Source: Muribaculaceae bacterium
GTDB taxonomy: Bacteria; Bacteroidota; Bacteroidia; Bacteroidales; Muribaculaceae
Assembly (NCBI GenBank): GCA_024400895.1
Contig: JAKSMA010000016.1
Location: 1 to 18,971, forward strand
Direction: 5' to 3'
Length of the DNA stretch: 18,971 nucleotides
Positions 12,968 to 18,971 of this stretch are shown piece by piece. A program made the position numbers and the translations under genes. How positions within the stretch are numbered: the stretch's first letter is position 1; every line of letters starts with the position of its first letter. Under the pieces are notes generated by a model. That model did not search any database. It was not told the DNA's origin and worked only from the letters and a program-made list of their open reading frames with translations.

Positions 12968-14833
12968 ATGAAATCTTTACAGACAATTGCTCTTGCGATG
13001 ATTGCCCTGGGCACATCGATGGCCGGCAACGCGCAAAATATTAGCGGACGCATCACCTGCGATGGCGTGGGCGTGGCTAATGTACCTGTAAGCGATGGCT
13101 ATGTAGTGACAAAAACCGACGCCAACGGCAACTATAGCTTCACAAGCCAAAAGAAAAACGGTTACGTATTCTACACACTCCCCAGAGGATATGAACCCAG
13201 CACTTCCTACAACTTCAAAACGGGATTCTGGCAACCACTGACCTCTACCAATGTGAGCACCGCCGAAACCCACGACTTCGTGATAAAGAAGGTGGACAAT
13301 GACGACCACATCATGATTGTTGGCGCCGACTCCCACTTGGCAAAACGCAACTCCGACCGCTCAATGTATCAAACTGGATGGATTAACGCGCTGAAGAAAG
13401 AACGCCTCGAAGCGGTGAACGCCGGCAAGCGTATCTATTCCATCATTCTCGGCGACTTGAGCTGGGACAACTACTGGTATGCCAACACCTACAACTTGAC
13501 CAACTTCATAGCCGACCAACAGACCTACGGCTATCCAGTGGCACTCTTCCCCGTAATCGGTAACCACGACAACGACCCTGGCGTGGCCTACACCTCGAGC
13601 GACAAGGGTGTGACCACCGACTTTAAGTCGAGCGAACCTTGGCGCAAAATCGTGTGCCCAAACTACTATTCATTCAACCTCGGCAAGGTGCACTACATCG
13701 TGCTCGACAACATTTTCTACAAGAACGAAGACACTGGCGGCAGTTACTCTAAAGGCGTGGTTGGTTCACGCAACTACGCAGCACGCGTGGAGCAGTACCA
13801 ACTCGACTGGCTCGCAAAAGACTTGGCTGATGTGGACGTGAACACCCCAATCATCGTGTGCGAACACATCCCTACTTTCCGACTCAACTCCACCTTCATT
13901 GCCTACGGCAGCACAGAGAACTACACCGCCCTTGCCACTCCTGTCAAGAACTACAAAGAGGTGCACCTCCGCAGCGGGCACACCCACTACAACTACACCG
14001 CACGCCCTGCCACTTATCCAAACATGGTGGAACACAACATTGCCTCTATCTGCGCCACATGGTGGTGGACCGGCGTGACCAACGGCACCAATGTGAAATA
14101 CCAAGTATGCCAAGACGGCTCACCAGCAGGCTACAGCTATTGGGAAGCTGCAGGTTCTGATCTGAAATGGGAATACCGCTCAATTGCAGGACCTCGCGAT
14201 ATGCAAATCAGAGGCTACGACATGAACAAGGTGAAGGAATTCATGAGCACTGACACCTACGCGGTGGCTTGTGTAAAGAAATATGGCGCAACTGTAGTGC
14301 CTAACTTCTCTTCTTACAGCAACAACGCCATCTTGGCCAACATCTACAATTACGACTCCGACTGGAAGGTGACTATCACAGAAGGCGTGAACACAAAACT
14401 GGCAGCATACCGCATCAACGAATTCGACCCATATCACGTGCTCGCATTCGACGTGAACCGCTATAAGGCAGCACAGTCTATCAACACAGGCTTTGCAACC
14501 GAAAAGAATGGGCACATGTTCCGCGCCATCGCCACCACAAGCAATCTGCCTATCACCATCAAGGCCGTGGACCACTTCGGCAAAGTGCACTACTGCACAT
14601 TCCAACGCCCTATTGGCTTGAGCCTCGACATGGTTGACCAACAAGTGGACGCCGACCTTGGCGACGTGAATGTAGACGGCATCGTGAATGTGAGCGATGT
14701 GACCGACATGGTTAATTCAATACTCGGCTCACAGCCAGCAGGATTCAGCAAAATCACTGCCGACATGAACGGCGACGGCACTATCAATGTAACCGATGTG
14801 ACCGACCTCATCAACAAGATTCTCGCACAATAA
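12968..14833 (+). CDS. Secreted calcineurin-like phosphoesterase with dockerin-like tail
   Basis: The 621-aa protein has a signal peptide (cleavage near AGNA-Q23), an N-terminal beta-sandwich domain (about 24-107, ISGRITCDGVGVANVPVSDG), a metallophosphoesterase domain (about 113-345), a C-terminal domain (about 400-548) and two dockerin-like calcium loops (DVNVDGIVNVSDVTD 566-580; DMNGDGTINVTDVTD 599-613). Metal-binding motifs are DSH (121-123), GDLSWDN (162-168), GNHD (198-201), CEH with His300, and GHTHYNY (337-343), complete for this family. Known relatives hydrolyse phosphoesters outside the cell; the substrate is unknown. The tail is not proof of a cellulosome: dockerin-like ends occur on many Prevotella and related secreted proteins with no cohesin known. 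It may share a transcript with the two genes before it (32-nt gap, no clear promoter). Confidence 0.88.
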   Translation: MKSLQTIALAMIALGTSMAGNAQNISGRITCDGVGVANVPVSDGYVVTKTDANGNYSFTSQKKNGYVFYTLPRGYEPSTSYNFKTGFWQPLTSTNVSTAETHDFVIKKVDNDDHIMIVGADSHLAKRNSDRSMYQTGWINALKKERLEAVNAGKRIYSIILGDLSWDNYWYANTYNLTNFIADQQTYGYPVALFPVIGNHDNDPGVAYTSSDKGVTTDFKSSEPWRKIVCPNYYSFNLGKVHYIVLDNIFYKNEDTGGSYSKGVVGSRNYAARVEQYQLDWLAKDLADVDVNTPIIVCEHIPTFRLNSTFIAYGSTENYTALATPVKNYKEVHLRSGHTHYNYTARPATYPNMVEHNIASICATWWWTGVTNGTNVKYQVCQDGSPAGYSYWEAAGSDLKWEYRSIAGPRDMQIRGYDMNKVKEFMSTDTYAVACVKKYGATVVPNFSSYSNNAILANIYNYDSDWKVTITEGVNTKLAAYRINEFDPYHVLAFDVNRYKAAQSINTGFATEKNGHMFRAIATTSNLPITIKAVDHFGKVHYCTFQRPIGLSLDMVDQQVDADLGDVNVDGIVNVSDVTDMVNSILGSQPAGFSKITADMNGDGTINVTDVTDLINKILAQ

Positions 14834-14847
14834 AAGCAACACAACTC

Positions 14848-14883
14848 ATAGAATCCAACTCATCGGGTTGGATTCTATATTTA
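14848..14883 (+). terminator. Terminator after the phosphoesterase gene
   Basis: A perfect 12-bp stem, ATAGAATCCAAC (14848-14859) with GTTGGATTCTAT (14867-14878), with a 7-nt loop, followed by a short weak ATTTA tract. It lies 14 bp after the stop codon. Confidence 0.75.
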
Positions 14884-14914
14884 AACATTTCCAAACATAA
14901 CACCCTTACACTTT

Positions 14915-15256
14915 ATGATGGAATTTCTTAACAATCACCACTTATTGGGCCTCACAATCGGGCTTTGCACATTCCTGTGCATCGGGCTTTTCCACCCTCT
15001 GGTCATCAAAGGCGAATACTACTTCGGTGTGAAGATATGGTGGGCATTTCTGGTGTCGGGAATCTTATTCGGCGCTGCCGCCCTGTGGGTCGACAACATT
15101 TTGTTGCAAGCCGTGCTGGGCGTAACCTCCTGCTCCTGCTTCTGGAGCATACTTGAGGTTTTCGAACAGCAGGAACGCGTGCACAAAGGATGGTTTCCAC
15201 GCAACCCTCGCCGCACCTACTATTGGGACAACGACGAGCACAGCGAAAAGAAGTGA
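14915..15256 (+). CDS. DUF4491 family membrane protein
   Basis: The 113-aa protein has three to four membrane segments (about 9-30, 42-60, 62-82) and the family pattern GLTIGLCTFLCIGLFHPLVI (12-31), KGEYYFGVKIWWAFLVSGI (32-50), and a cytoplasmic end EVFEQQERVHKGWFPRNPRR (81-100). These match DUF4491, a Bacteroidetes family of unknown function. A tandem ATGATG offers two starts 3 nt apart, with no way to choose. It stands between a terminator and the next promoter, so it is probably transcribed alone, though no strong promoter is visible in the 32 nt before it. Confidence 0.85.
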   Translation: MMEFLNNHHLLGLTIGLCTFLCIGLFHPLVIKGEYYFGVKIWWAFLVSGILFGAAALWVDNILLQAVLGVTSCSCFWSILEVFEQQERVHKGWFPRNPRRTYYWDNDEHSEKK

Positions 15257-15383
15257 TTAGCGCCGCAAAAAAGAGCCGAACGAAATCAGCCGTTTGACAC
15301 AAAACTCATTGCGCCGAGCGACATTATTTGGCCTTTAAGATGCTTTTTCTTCTATAAAAGTGCTAAAAAATGTACAAAACGCC

Positions 15384-15412
15384 TATTAATTAATGAGTAT
15401 TTATTAATTTTG
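15384..15412 (+). promoter_or_regulatory. Promoter of the outer membrane protein gene
   Basis: TAATTTTG (15405-15412) is a full -7 match; the -33 region (TATT, 15384-15387) is weak. The leader to the ATG at 15495 is about 77 nt and contains a perfect 12-bp palindrome, CGCTATATAGCG (15436-15447). Confidence 0.6.
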
Positions 15413-15435
15413 TACTCTATGGTGTAATTTGCCCT

Positions 15436-15447
15436 CGCTATATAGCG
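15436..15447. repeat. 12-bp palindrome in the OMP gene leader
   Basis: CGCTATATAGCG is perfectly self-complementary and lies about 20 nt after the predicted transcription start. As DNA it could be an operator; as RNA it would form only a short, loop-poor hairpin. Confidence 0.4.
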
Positions 15448-15494
15448 GAAAGCAACGCGCCGAAAAACGATTTTTTATCATATATCACGATAGA

Positions 15495-16736
15495 ATGAAG
15501 AATTACAAATACTTTATCGCCACGCTTATGCTGGCCATGGCTGGTGCCTTCCAAGCATCGGCTCAAGTTACCGAAACTCCTTATTCCCGTGTAGGCTACG
15601 GTATGCTCGGCGACAACGCCACCGGCATTCAGCGCCACATGGGTGGTGTGGGCTACGCCATGCAAGGCGGCCGTGCTGTGAACTCAAAGAACCCAGCATC
15701 ATACGCAGCCACCGACTCCCTCACGTTCATCTGGGATGTAGGTGTGGATGTGAGTCAAGTGTGGAGCAAAGAAGGCGACACCAAAGGCAGCGCATTTGGC
15801 GGTGGCCTCGACTACTTGAGCGGCGTGTTCCGCATCGCCAAGAATGTGGGCGGCTCGTTTGGTTTCGTACCTTATTCTACCGTAAGTTATTCATTCAATA
15901 GCGACATTGAGCACGGCATTGAAAGCCGCACCGGTGAAGGCTCAATCAGCGAACTCTACCTCGGTGGTGGTTGGAGCCCTATCAAGGGACTTTCTGTGGG
16001 TGCCAACGTTTCATACATGTTCGGTACGCTCGAGCACACCACAGCCATCAGAGGCTCATCCAACTCGATGTTCTTCCGCACCATGGAAGTGCGCGACTGG
16101 AATTTGCACATCGGTGCACAATATGCCTACGACCTCGACCGCAAAAACCGCGTAGTGGTGGGTGCCACATTCACTCCAAAGAAAACTTTTAGAGGCAATG
16201 TGCTCGGCACTTATTACGACGCAACAAGCGACATGAAGCTCGACACTGCTTACCAAAGCACAATGAAGAACAACTACGAGCAGCCTAACACTTTCGGCGT
16301 GGGTGTAAGCTATAGCCATGCAAACAAGTTGTTTGCTGAAATCGACTTCACCTATCAAGACTGGGCAAAGGCAAAATACACCCCAATGACCGGCTTTGAA
16401 CCCACAAAAATGAAATTCGACAACCGCTGGAAAGTGGGCGCAGGTGTGCAATACATCCCCGACGACCGTGGCAGCTACCTCAAGCGCATTAACTATCGCA
16501 TCGGTGCATTCTACAACCACGACTACCTCAACGTGCTTGGCAACAATGTGCGCGACTATGGCGTGACCTGCGGTTTCGGTTTCCCTGCACTGGGCAGCAA
16601 GTCGCTCGTGAACCTCGGTTTGGAATGGAAGCACCGCGAATCTTCTCCAACTTGCCTTATCAAGGAAGACTTCCTCAATGTGACCCTCAGTGTCACTTTC
16701 AACGAAATGTGGTTCTGGAAGAACAAGATTCGCTAA
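15495..16736 (+). CDS. Outer membrane beta-barrel protein
   Basis: I chose ATG 15495 (413 aa) because a clean signal peptide begins there (MKNYKYFIATLMLAMAGAFQASA, cleavage before QVTE); a longer frame from 15429 would begin with 22 unlikely residues. The mature protein has many alternating aromatic/small beta strands (GGSFGFVPYSTVSYSF, IGAQYAYDLDRKNRVVVGATF, VGVSYSHANKLFAEIDFTY, YRIGAFYNHDYLNV) typical of a 14-strand-like barrel, and TPYSRVGYGMLGDN near the N-terminus, seen in Bacteroidetes OmpP1/FadL-like proteins. It lies 46 nt ahead of the LptC-like gene. The outer membrane location is firm; transport of hydrophobic compounds is only suggested by the family resemblance. Confidence 0.82.
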   Translation: MKNYKYFIATLMLAMAGAFQASAQVTETPYSRVGYGMLGDNATGIQRHMGGVGYAMQGGRAVNSKNPASYAATDSLTFIWDVGVDVSQVWSKEGDTKGSAFGGGLDYLSGVFRIAKNVGGSFGFVPYSTVSYSFNSDIEHGIESRTGEGSISELYLGGGWSPIKGLSVGANVSYMFGTLEHTTAIRGSSNSMFFRTMEVRDWNLHIGAQYAYDLDRKNRVVVGATFTPKKTFRGNVLGTYYDATSDMKLDTAYQSTMKNNYEQPNTFGVGVSYSHANKLFAEIDFTYQDWAKAKYTPMTGFEPTKMKFDNRWKVGAGVQYIPDDRGSYLKRINYRIGAFYNHDYLNVLGNNVRDYGVTCGFGFPALGSKSLVNLGLEWKHRESSPTCLIKEDFLNVTLSVTFNEMWFWKNKIR

Positions 16737-16782
16737 TCCATCCACTTCGCATTCTCCACAATCCACAGCGCAACAATCAACA

Positions 16783-17448
16783 ATGCTGAAAGCGAGATTC
16801 ATACTCCCGGCTCTAATGCTGATGATTACGGCATGGGCTATGACGTCGTGCGGCGAAGAAGGCATCAAAAAAACAGCCAGCGACCACGACCCGGAAAAAG
16901 TGCCCACCGTCACCACCCACGATGTGCAAACCATCGTGAGCGACTCTGGACGCACTCGCTATCGCATCACCACCAAACTTTGGAACATCTACAACGAGGC
17001 GAAAGTGCCACACTGGACTTTCCCTAATGGCGTTGTGGCCGACGAACTCGATGAAAAATTCCAAAACACCGCTTCGCTCATCTGCGATTCGGGCTACTAC
17101 GACATTCCTAAGCGCGTGTGGAGCGCAGTGGGCAATGTGCGCCTGTCGATGCGCAGTGGCGACCGCATTCTCTGCGACCGCATGTACTACGATGAAAACA
17201 CCGCTGTGGTCAACTGTATGGACCATGTACGCATCACTCGCACCAGCGGCGACAAGATTGAAACCAACCAAATGTTCTACAACACGAAGACGCACCGCAC
17301 CTATGGCGACACCTTCATTCACATTGAAGGCAGCGGACGCGTGATTGAAGGCTACGGCTATGAATACTGGGACAACGACAAGCGCTACGTGGTGCGCCGC
17401 GTGCAAGGCATCTTCCCAATCGACGACAGCCGTTTCCGCCCACATTAA
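16783..17448 (+). CDS. lptC: LptC-family lipopolysaccharide export lipoprotein
   Basis: Starting at ATG 16783 the protein has 221 aa and a lipoprotein signal (MLKARF, hydrophobic core, lipobox AMTSC, Cys23). A longer frame from 16690 overlaps the previous gene and lacks a signal. The mature part shows the LptC/OstA-type repetitive beta-strand pattern: WNIYNEAKVPHWTFPNGVVA, GNVRLSMRSGDRILCDRMYY, HVRITRTSGDKIETNQMFYN, GDTFIHIEGSGRVIEGYGYE. LptC passes lipopolysaccharide from the LptBFG ABC transporter to the periplasmic bridge. E. coli LptC has a membrane helix; here the anchor is a lipid, as is usual in Bacteroidetes. Pairing with an upstream outer membrane protein gene is a recurrent Bacteroidales arrangement as far as I recall. 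Confidence 0.82.
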   Translation: MLKARFILPALMLMITAWAMTSCGEEGIKKTASDHDPEKVPTVTTHDVQTIVSDSGRTRYRITTKLWNIYNEAKVPHWTFPNGVVADELDEKFQNTASLICDSGYYDIPKRVWSAVGNVRLSMRSGDRILCDRMYYDENTAVVNCMDHVRITRTSGDKIETNQMFYNTKTHRTYGDTFIHIEGSGRVIEGYGYEYWDNDKRYVVRRVQGIFPIDDSRFRPH

Positions 17449-17456
17449 GCCTTGAA

Positions 17457-17508
17457 AAGTCTATAAGTCAACAAGTCTACGAGTCTACGAGTCTACGAGC
17501 CTACGAGC
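17457..17508. repeat. 8-bp tandem repeat, consensus RAGTCTAC, about six units
   Basis: Units read AAGTCTAT, AAGTCAAC, AAGTCTAC, GAGTCTAC, GAGTCTAC, GAGCCTAC, followed by a partial GAGCC; a stray GCTACGAG follows at about 17516-17523. The repeat begins 9 bp after the lptC stop, in a convergent intergenic region. Similar arrays occur in intergenic spaces of Bacteroidales; no function is known to me. Confidence 0.85.
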
Positions 17509-17550
17509 CAATGATGCTACGAGTTTTCGGGCTTGTTCTTTTCACAATAT

Positions 17551-17587
17551 AAAACATGGGCTCCACTTTCATGATAGCAGAGCCCAT
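17551..17587 (-). terminator. Terminator of the glycerate kinase gene (possibly bidirectional)
   Basis: ATGGGCTC (17556-17563) pairs with GAGCCCAT (17580-17587) around a 16-nt loop. On the minus strand it is followed by GTTTTATATT; on the plus strand by an A/T-rich stretch. It lies between convergent lptC and the kinase gene. Confidence 0.65.
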
Positions 17588-17609
17588 ATCTATATAAATT
17601 CTCTATTGA

Positions 17610-18767
17610 CTACTTGGGAGTGGAGAGCGTCATGCCAGCTTTGATAAGGCGGAACATGCGAATGGCACCGCTATAGTAAGCAGCACGAGCATACGACGGC
17701 TCTAAAATCTCGGCAAGCGGACGAGGGTCGGCCACGGTGGTGATTATGGAACTGATGCCGTGTTCGAAAATCTTTTCGGCGCCCTCTCCCATCGATCCAA
17801 CGAGTGCCACTGCCGGCACACCATGACGCTGGCAATGGTCGCCCACACCTTGCAACACCTTGCCGAAGCACGATTGCCAGTCGGTGCGTCCTTCACCAGT
17901 GACCACGAGATCGGTATCGGCAAGCAGGCTATCGAACTGGTTCAACTCCAGCACAGCCTCTATGCCGCTCTGCAGACTGCCCTTGAGAAATACGAGCAAT
18001 GCCGCCCCCAAACCGCCAGCAGCGCCAGAGCCCGCAATTTCGTCGGGATTGATGCCAAACGAGCGAATGATAACGTCGCGATAATTGCACATACCCGCCT
18101 CGAGGCGCGCCTGGATTTCGGGCGTTGCGCCCTTCTGTCGACCAAATGTGTAGGTGGCGCCATCGGGGCCACACAGTGGATTGGTAACATCACACATTAC
18201 AGTAATGGAGGCTTGATTCAGCAGTGGGCAAATACCCGAAGCGTCGATGTTCGCCACTCGTTCCAAATCGCAGCCTCGCCCTTCCAGCACATTGCCTTCG
18301 GCATCAAGGAAACGCACACCGAGGGCGTTCATGCAACCCATGCCGCCATCGTTGGTGGCAGAGCCGCCGATTGCGATGTAGATATCGGTATAGCCTCGCT
18401 GGAGTGCATCATTGATAAGTTCACCTGTGCCATAGGTGGTGGTGTTAAGTGGATTTCGCAAATCTTCAGGCACCATAGGCAGACCCGAAGCGGTGGCCAT
18501 TTCAATGATAGCACGCTTGCTGCTCAAAGCGCCATAATAGGCCTTCACTGGCTCCATCAGTGGCCCGTGCACATCCACAGTGATACGATGGCCTCCCACA
18601 GCCTTAATTACGGCATCGGTGGTGCCTTCGCCGCCATCAGCCATGCTGATAGACGAGCACTGCACATCATCGCCGAGCACTTCGTGGGCAGCCCGTGTGA
18701 GCATATCGGCACTTTCTTCGCTTGAAATGGTGCCTTTGAATGAATCGGAAGCAAAAAGAAGTTTCAT
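17610..18767 (-). CDS. Glycerate kinase (GarK/GlxK type)
   Basis: The 385-aa enzyme phosphorylates glycerate with ATP. I chose the start at 18767 (MKLLFASDSFKGTISS), which gives the family's usual length and beginning; the open frame runs 36 codons further upstream but into the adjacent MITE-like repeat. Motifs of type-1 glycerate kinases are present: SDSFKGTISS (7-16), SMADGGEGTTDA (41-52), EMATASGLPMV (89-99), IAIGGSATNDGGMG (131-144), and later GSGAAGGLGAALL and LVVTGEGRTDWQS. It should feed glycerate from serine, glyoxylate or sugar-acid breakdown into glycolysis; the family members differ in making 2- or 3-phosphoglycerate, which sequence alone does not settle. It stands alone on the minus strand. 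Confidence 0.93.
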   Translation of the reverse strand: MKLLFASDSFKGTISSEESADMLTRAAHEVLGDDVQCSSISMADGGEGTTDAVIKAVGGHRITVDVHGPLMEPVKAYYGALSSKRAIIEMATASGLPMVPEDLRNPLNTTTYGTGELINDALQRGYTDIYIAIGGSATNDGGMGCMNALGVRFLDAEGNVLEGRGCDLERVANIDASGICPLLNQASITVMCDVTNPLCGPDGATYTFGRQKGATPEIQARLEAGMCNYRDVIIRSFGINPDEIAGSGAAGGLGAALLVFLKGSLQSGIEAVLELNQFDSLLADTDLVVTGEGRTDWQSCFGKVLQGVGDHCQRHGVPAVALVGSMGEGAEKIFEHGISSIITTVADPRPLAEILEPSYARAAYYSGAIRMFRLIKAGMTLSTPK

Positions 18768-18789
18768 ATCTTGAAAATCATGATAAAGA

Positions 18790-18916
18790 GGGGCTGTGTC
18801 GTAATACGAAGGTAAGTTGTTTTGTAGGGACGTTCGGCTCGAGCGTCCGCCAACCAAAGTATTGACAACCAACAAATTCGCTATCTAACCTTGATTGTCA
18901 ATTACGGCACAGCCCC
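18790..18916. mobile_element. MITE-like element with 16-bp terminal inverted repeats
   Basis: The ends GGGGCTGTGTCGTAAT (18790-18805) and ATTACGGCACAGCCCC (18901-18916) are inverted repeats matching at 15 of 16 positions. The 127-bp element has no gene; inside is a 9-bp stem with one G-T pair and a 3-nt loop (GGACGTTCG 18828-18836, CGAGCGTCC 18840-18848). Ends of GGGGCTGTGTC type resemble termini of insertion sequences and derived miniature elements in Bacteroidetes. No clear target duplication is visible. It sits 22 bp upstream of the glycerate kinase start and may carry its promoter: on the minus strand TACCTTCG (18807-18814) is one base off the -7 consensus. A C8 tract adjoins the right end (18913-18920). 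Confidence 0.6.
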
Positions 18917-18949
18917 CCCCTATTTCATTAGATAAAAATCAAAGAAAGA

Positions 18950-18971
18950 ATGAAAATCTCAACGATGGCTG
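18950..18971 (+). CDS. Possible start of a gene running off the window
   Basis: An ATG at 18950, preceded by the purine-rich AAAGAAAGA, opens a frame MKISTMA that continues to the window edge. The basic start and position after the repeat element fit a gene beginning, but seven codons do not allow identification. Confidence 0.3.

Noticed and set aside
15429..15494. Upstream extension of the outer membrane protein
   Set aside because: The added 22 residues would precede the signal peptide and include the leader palindrome; ATG 15495 starts a proper signal peptide.
17457..17508. Possible CRISPR or iteron origin
   Set aside because: 8-bp units without spacers, no replication gene nearby; simple tandem repeat.
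17760..18725. 321-codon plus-strand frame opposite glycerate kinase
   Set aside because: The minus strand encodes an intact glycerate kinase with all motifs; the plus frame has no domain.

Overview
The window looks like a chromosomal segment of a Bacteroidales bacterium (Bacteroidota), probably from a gut lineage such as Muribaculaceae or Prevotellaceae. Three things point there: many promoters of the Bacteroidetes type (-33 TTTG, about 20 nt, -7 TAnnTTTG, often extended to TTTGCA); family content typical of the order (DUF4491, DUF6577-type AbiEi, a secreted phosphoesterase with a dockerin-like tail, lipoproteins with SDD after the lipid cysteine); and mostly weak Shine-Dalgarno sequences. 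The genus cannot be fixed from the sequence alone.

Layout. 1-600 holds a small PspC-domain gene on the minus strand with its terminator. 840-4070 is the korA-korB operon for a 2-oxoacid (probably 2-oxoglutarate):ferredoxin oxidoreductase, with a promoter, a roughly 200-nt leader that includes a tiny open frame with a strong ribosome binding site, and a strong terminator. 4130-6180 is a visibly AT-richer cassette encoding an AbiE-type toxin-antitoxin pair; a perfect inverted repeat inside its promoter is a likely autoregulatory operator. 6220-7140 has a lipoprotein gene and a TfoX N-terminal-domain gene transcribed divergently; the latter overlaps the first 19 codons of a truncated VOC/glyoxalase-like gene. 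7180-8890 is a single gene fusing an ABC-type ATPase to a DUF4435/TOPRIM-like domain, the organisation of OLD and PARIS-type proteins. 8890-9880 is about 1 kb without a convincing gene, with short tandem repeats and traces of decay. 9800-10510 is a secreted NlpC/P60 peptidase gene (minus strand) with a clear promoter and terminator.

From 10700 to 17450 everything is on the plus strand: nicotinamidase, trmD, a DivIC/FtsB-like septum protein, a small membrane protein, a large secreted calcineurin-like phosphoesterase, a DUF4491 membrane protein, an outer-membrane beta-barrel protein and an LptC-like lipoprotein. 17457-17600 holds 8-bp tandem repeats and a terminator. 17610-18767 is a glycerate kinase gene on the minus strand, with a 127-bp MITE-like element directly upstream. 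The window ends inside what may be a new gene.

Most of the window is housekeeping. The parts most likely to hold unusual biology are the AbiE cassette with its operator, the ATPase-TOPRIM fusion about 1.2 kb further on, the korA leader, and a structured intergenic element near 10540-10620.
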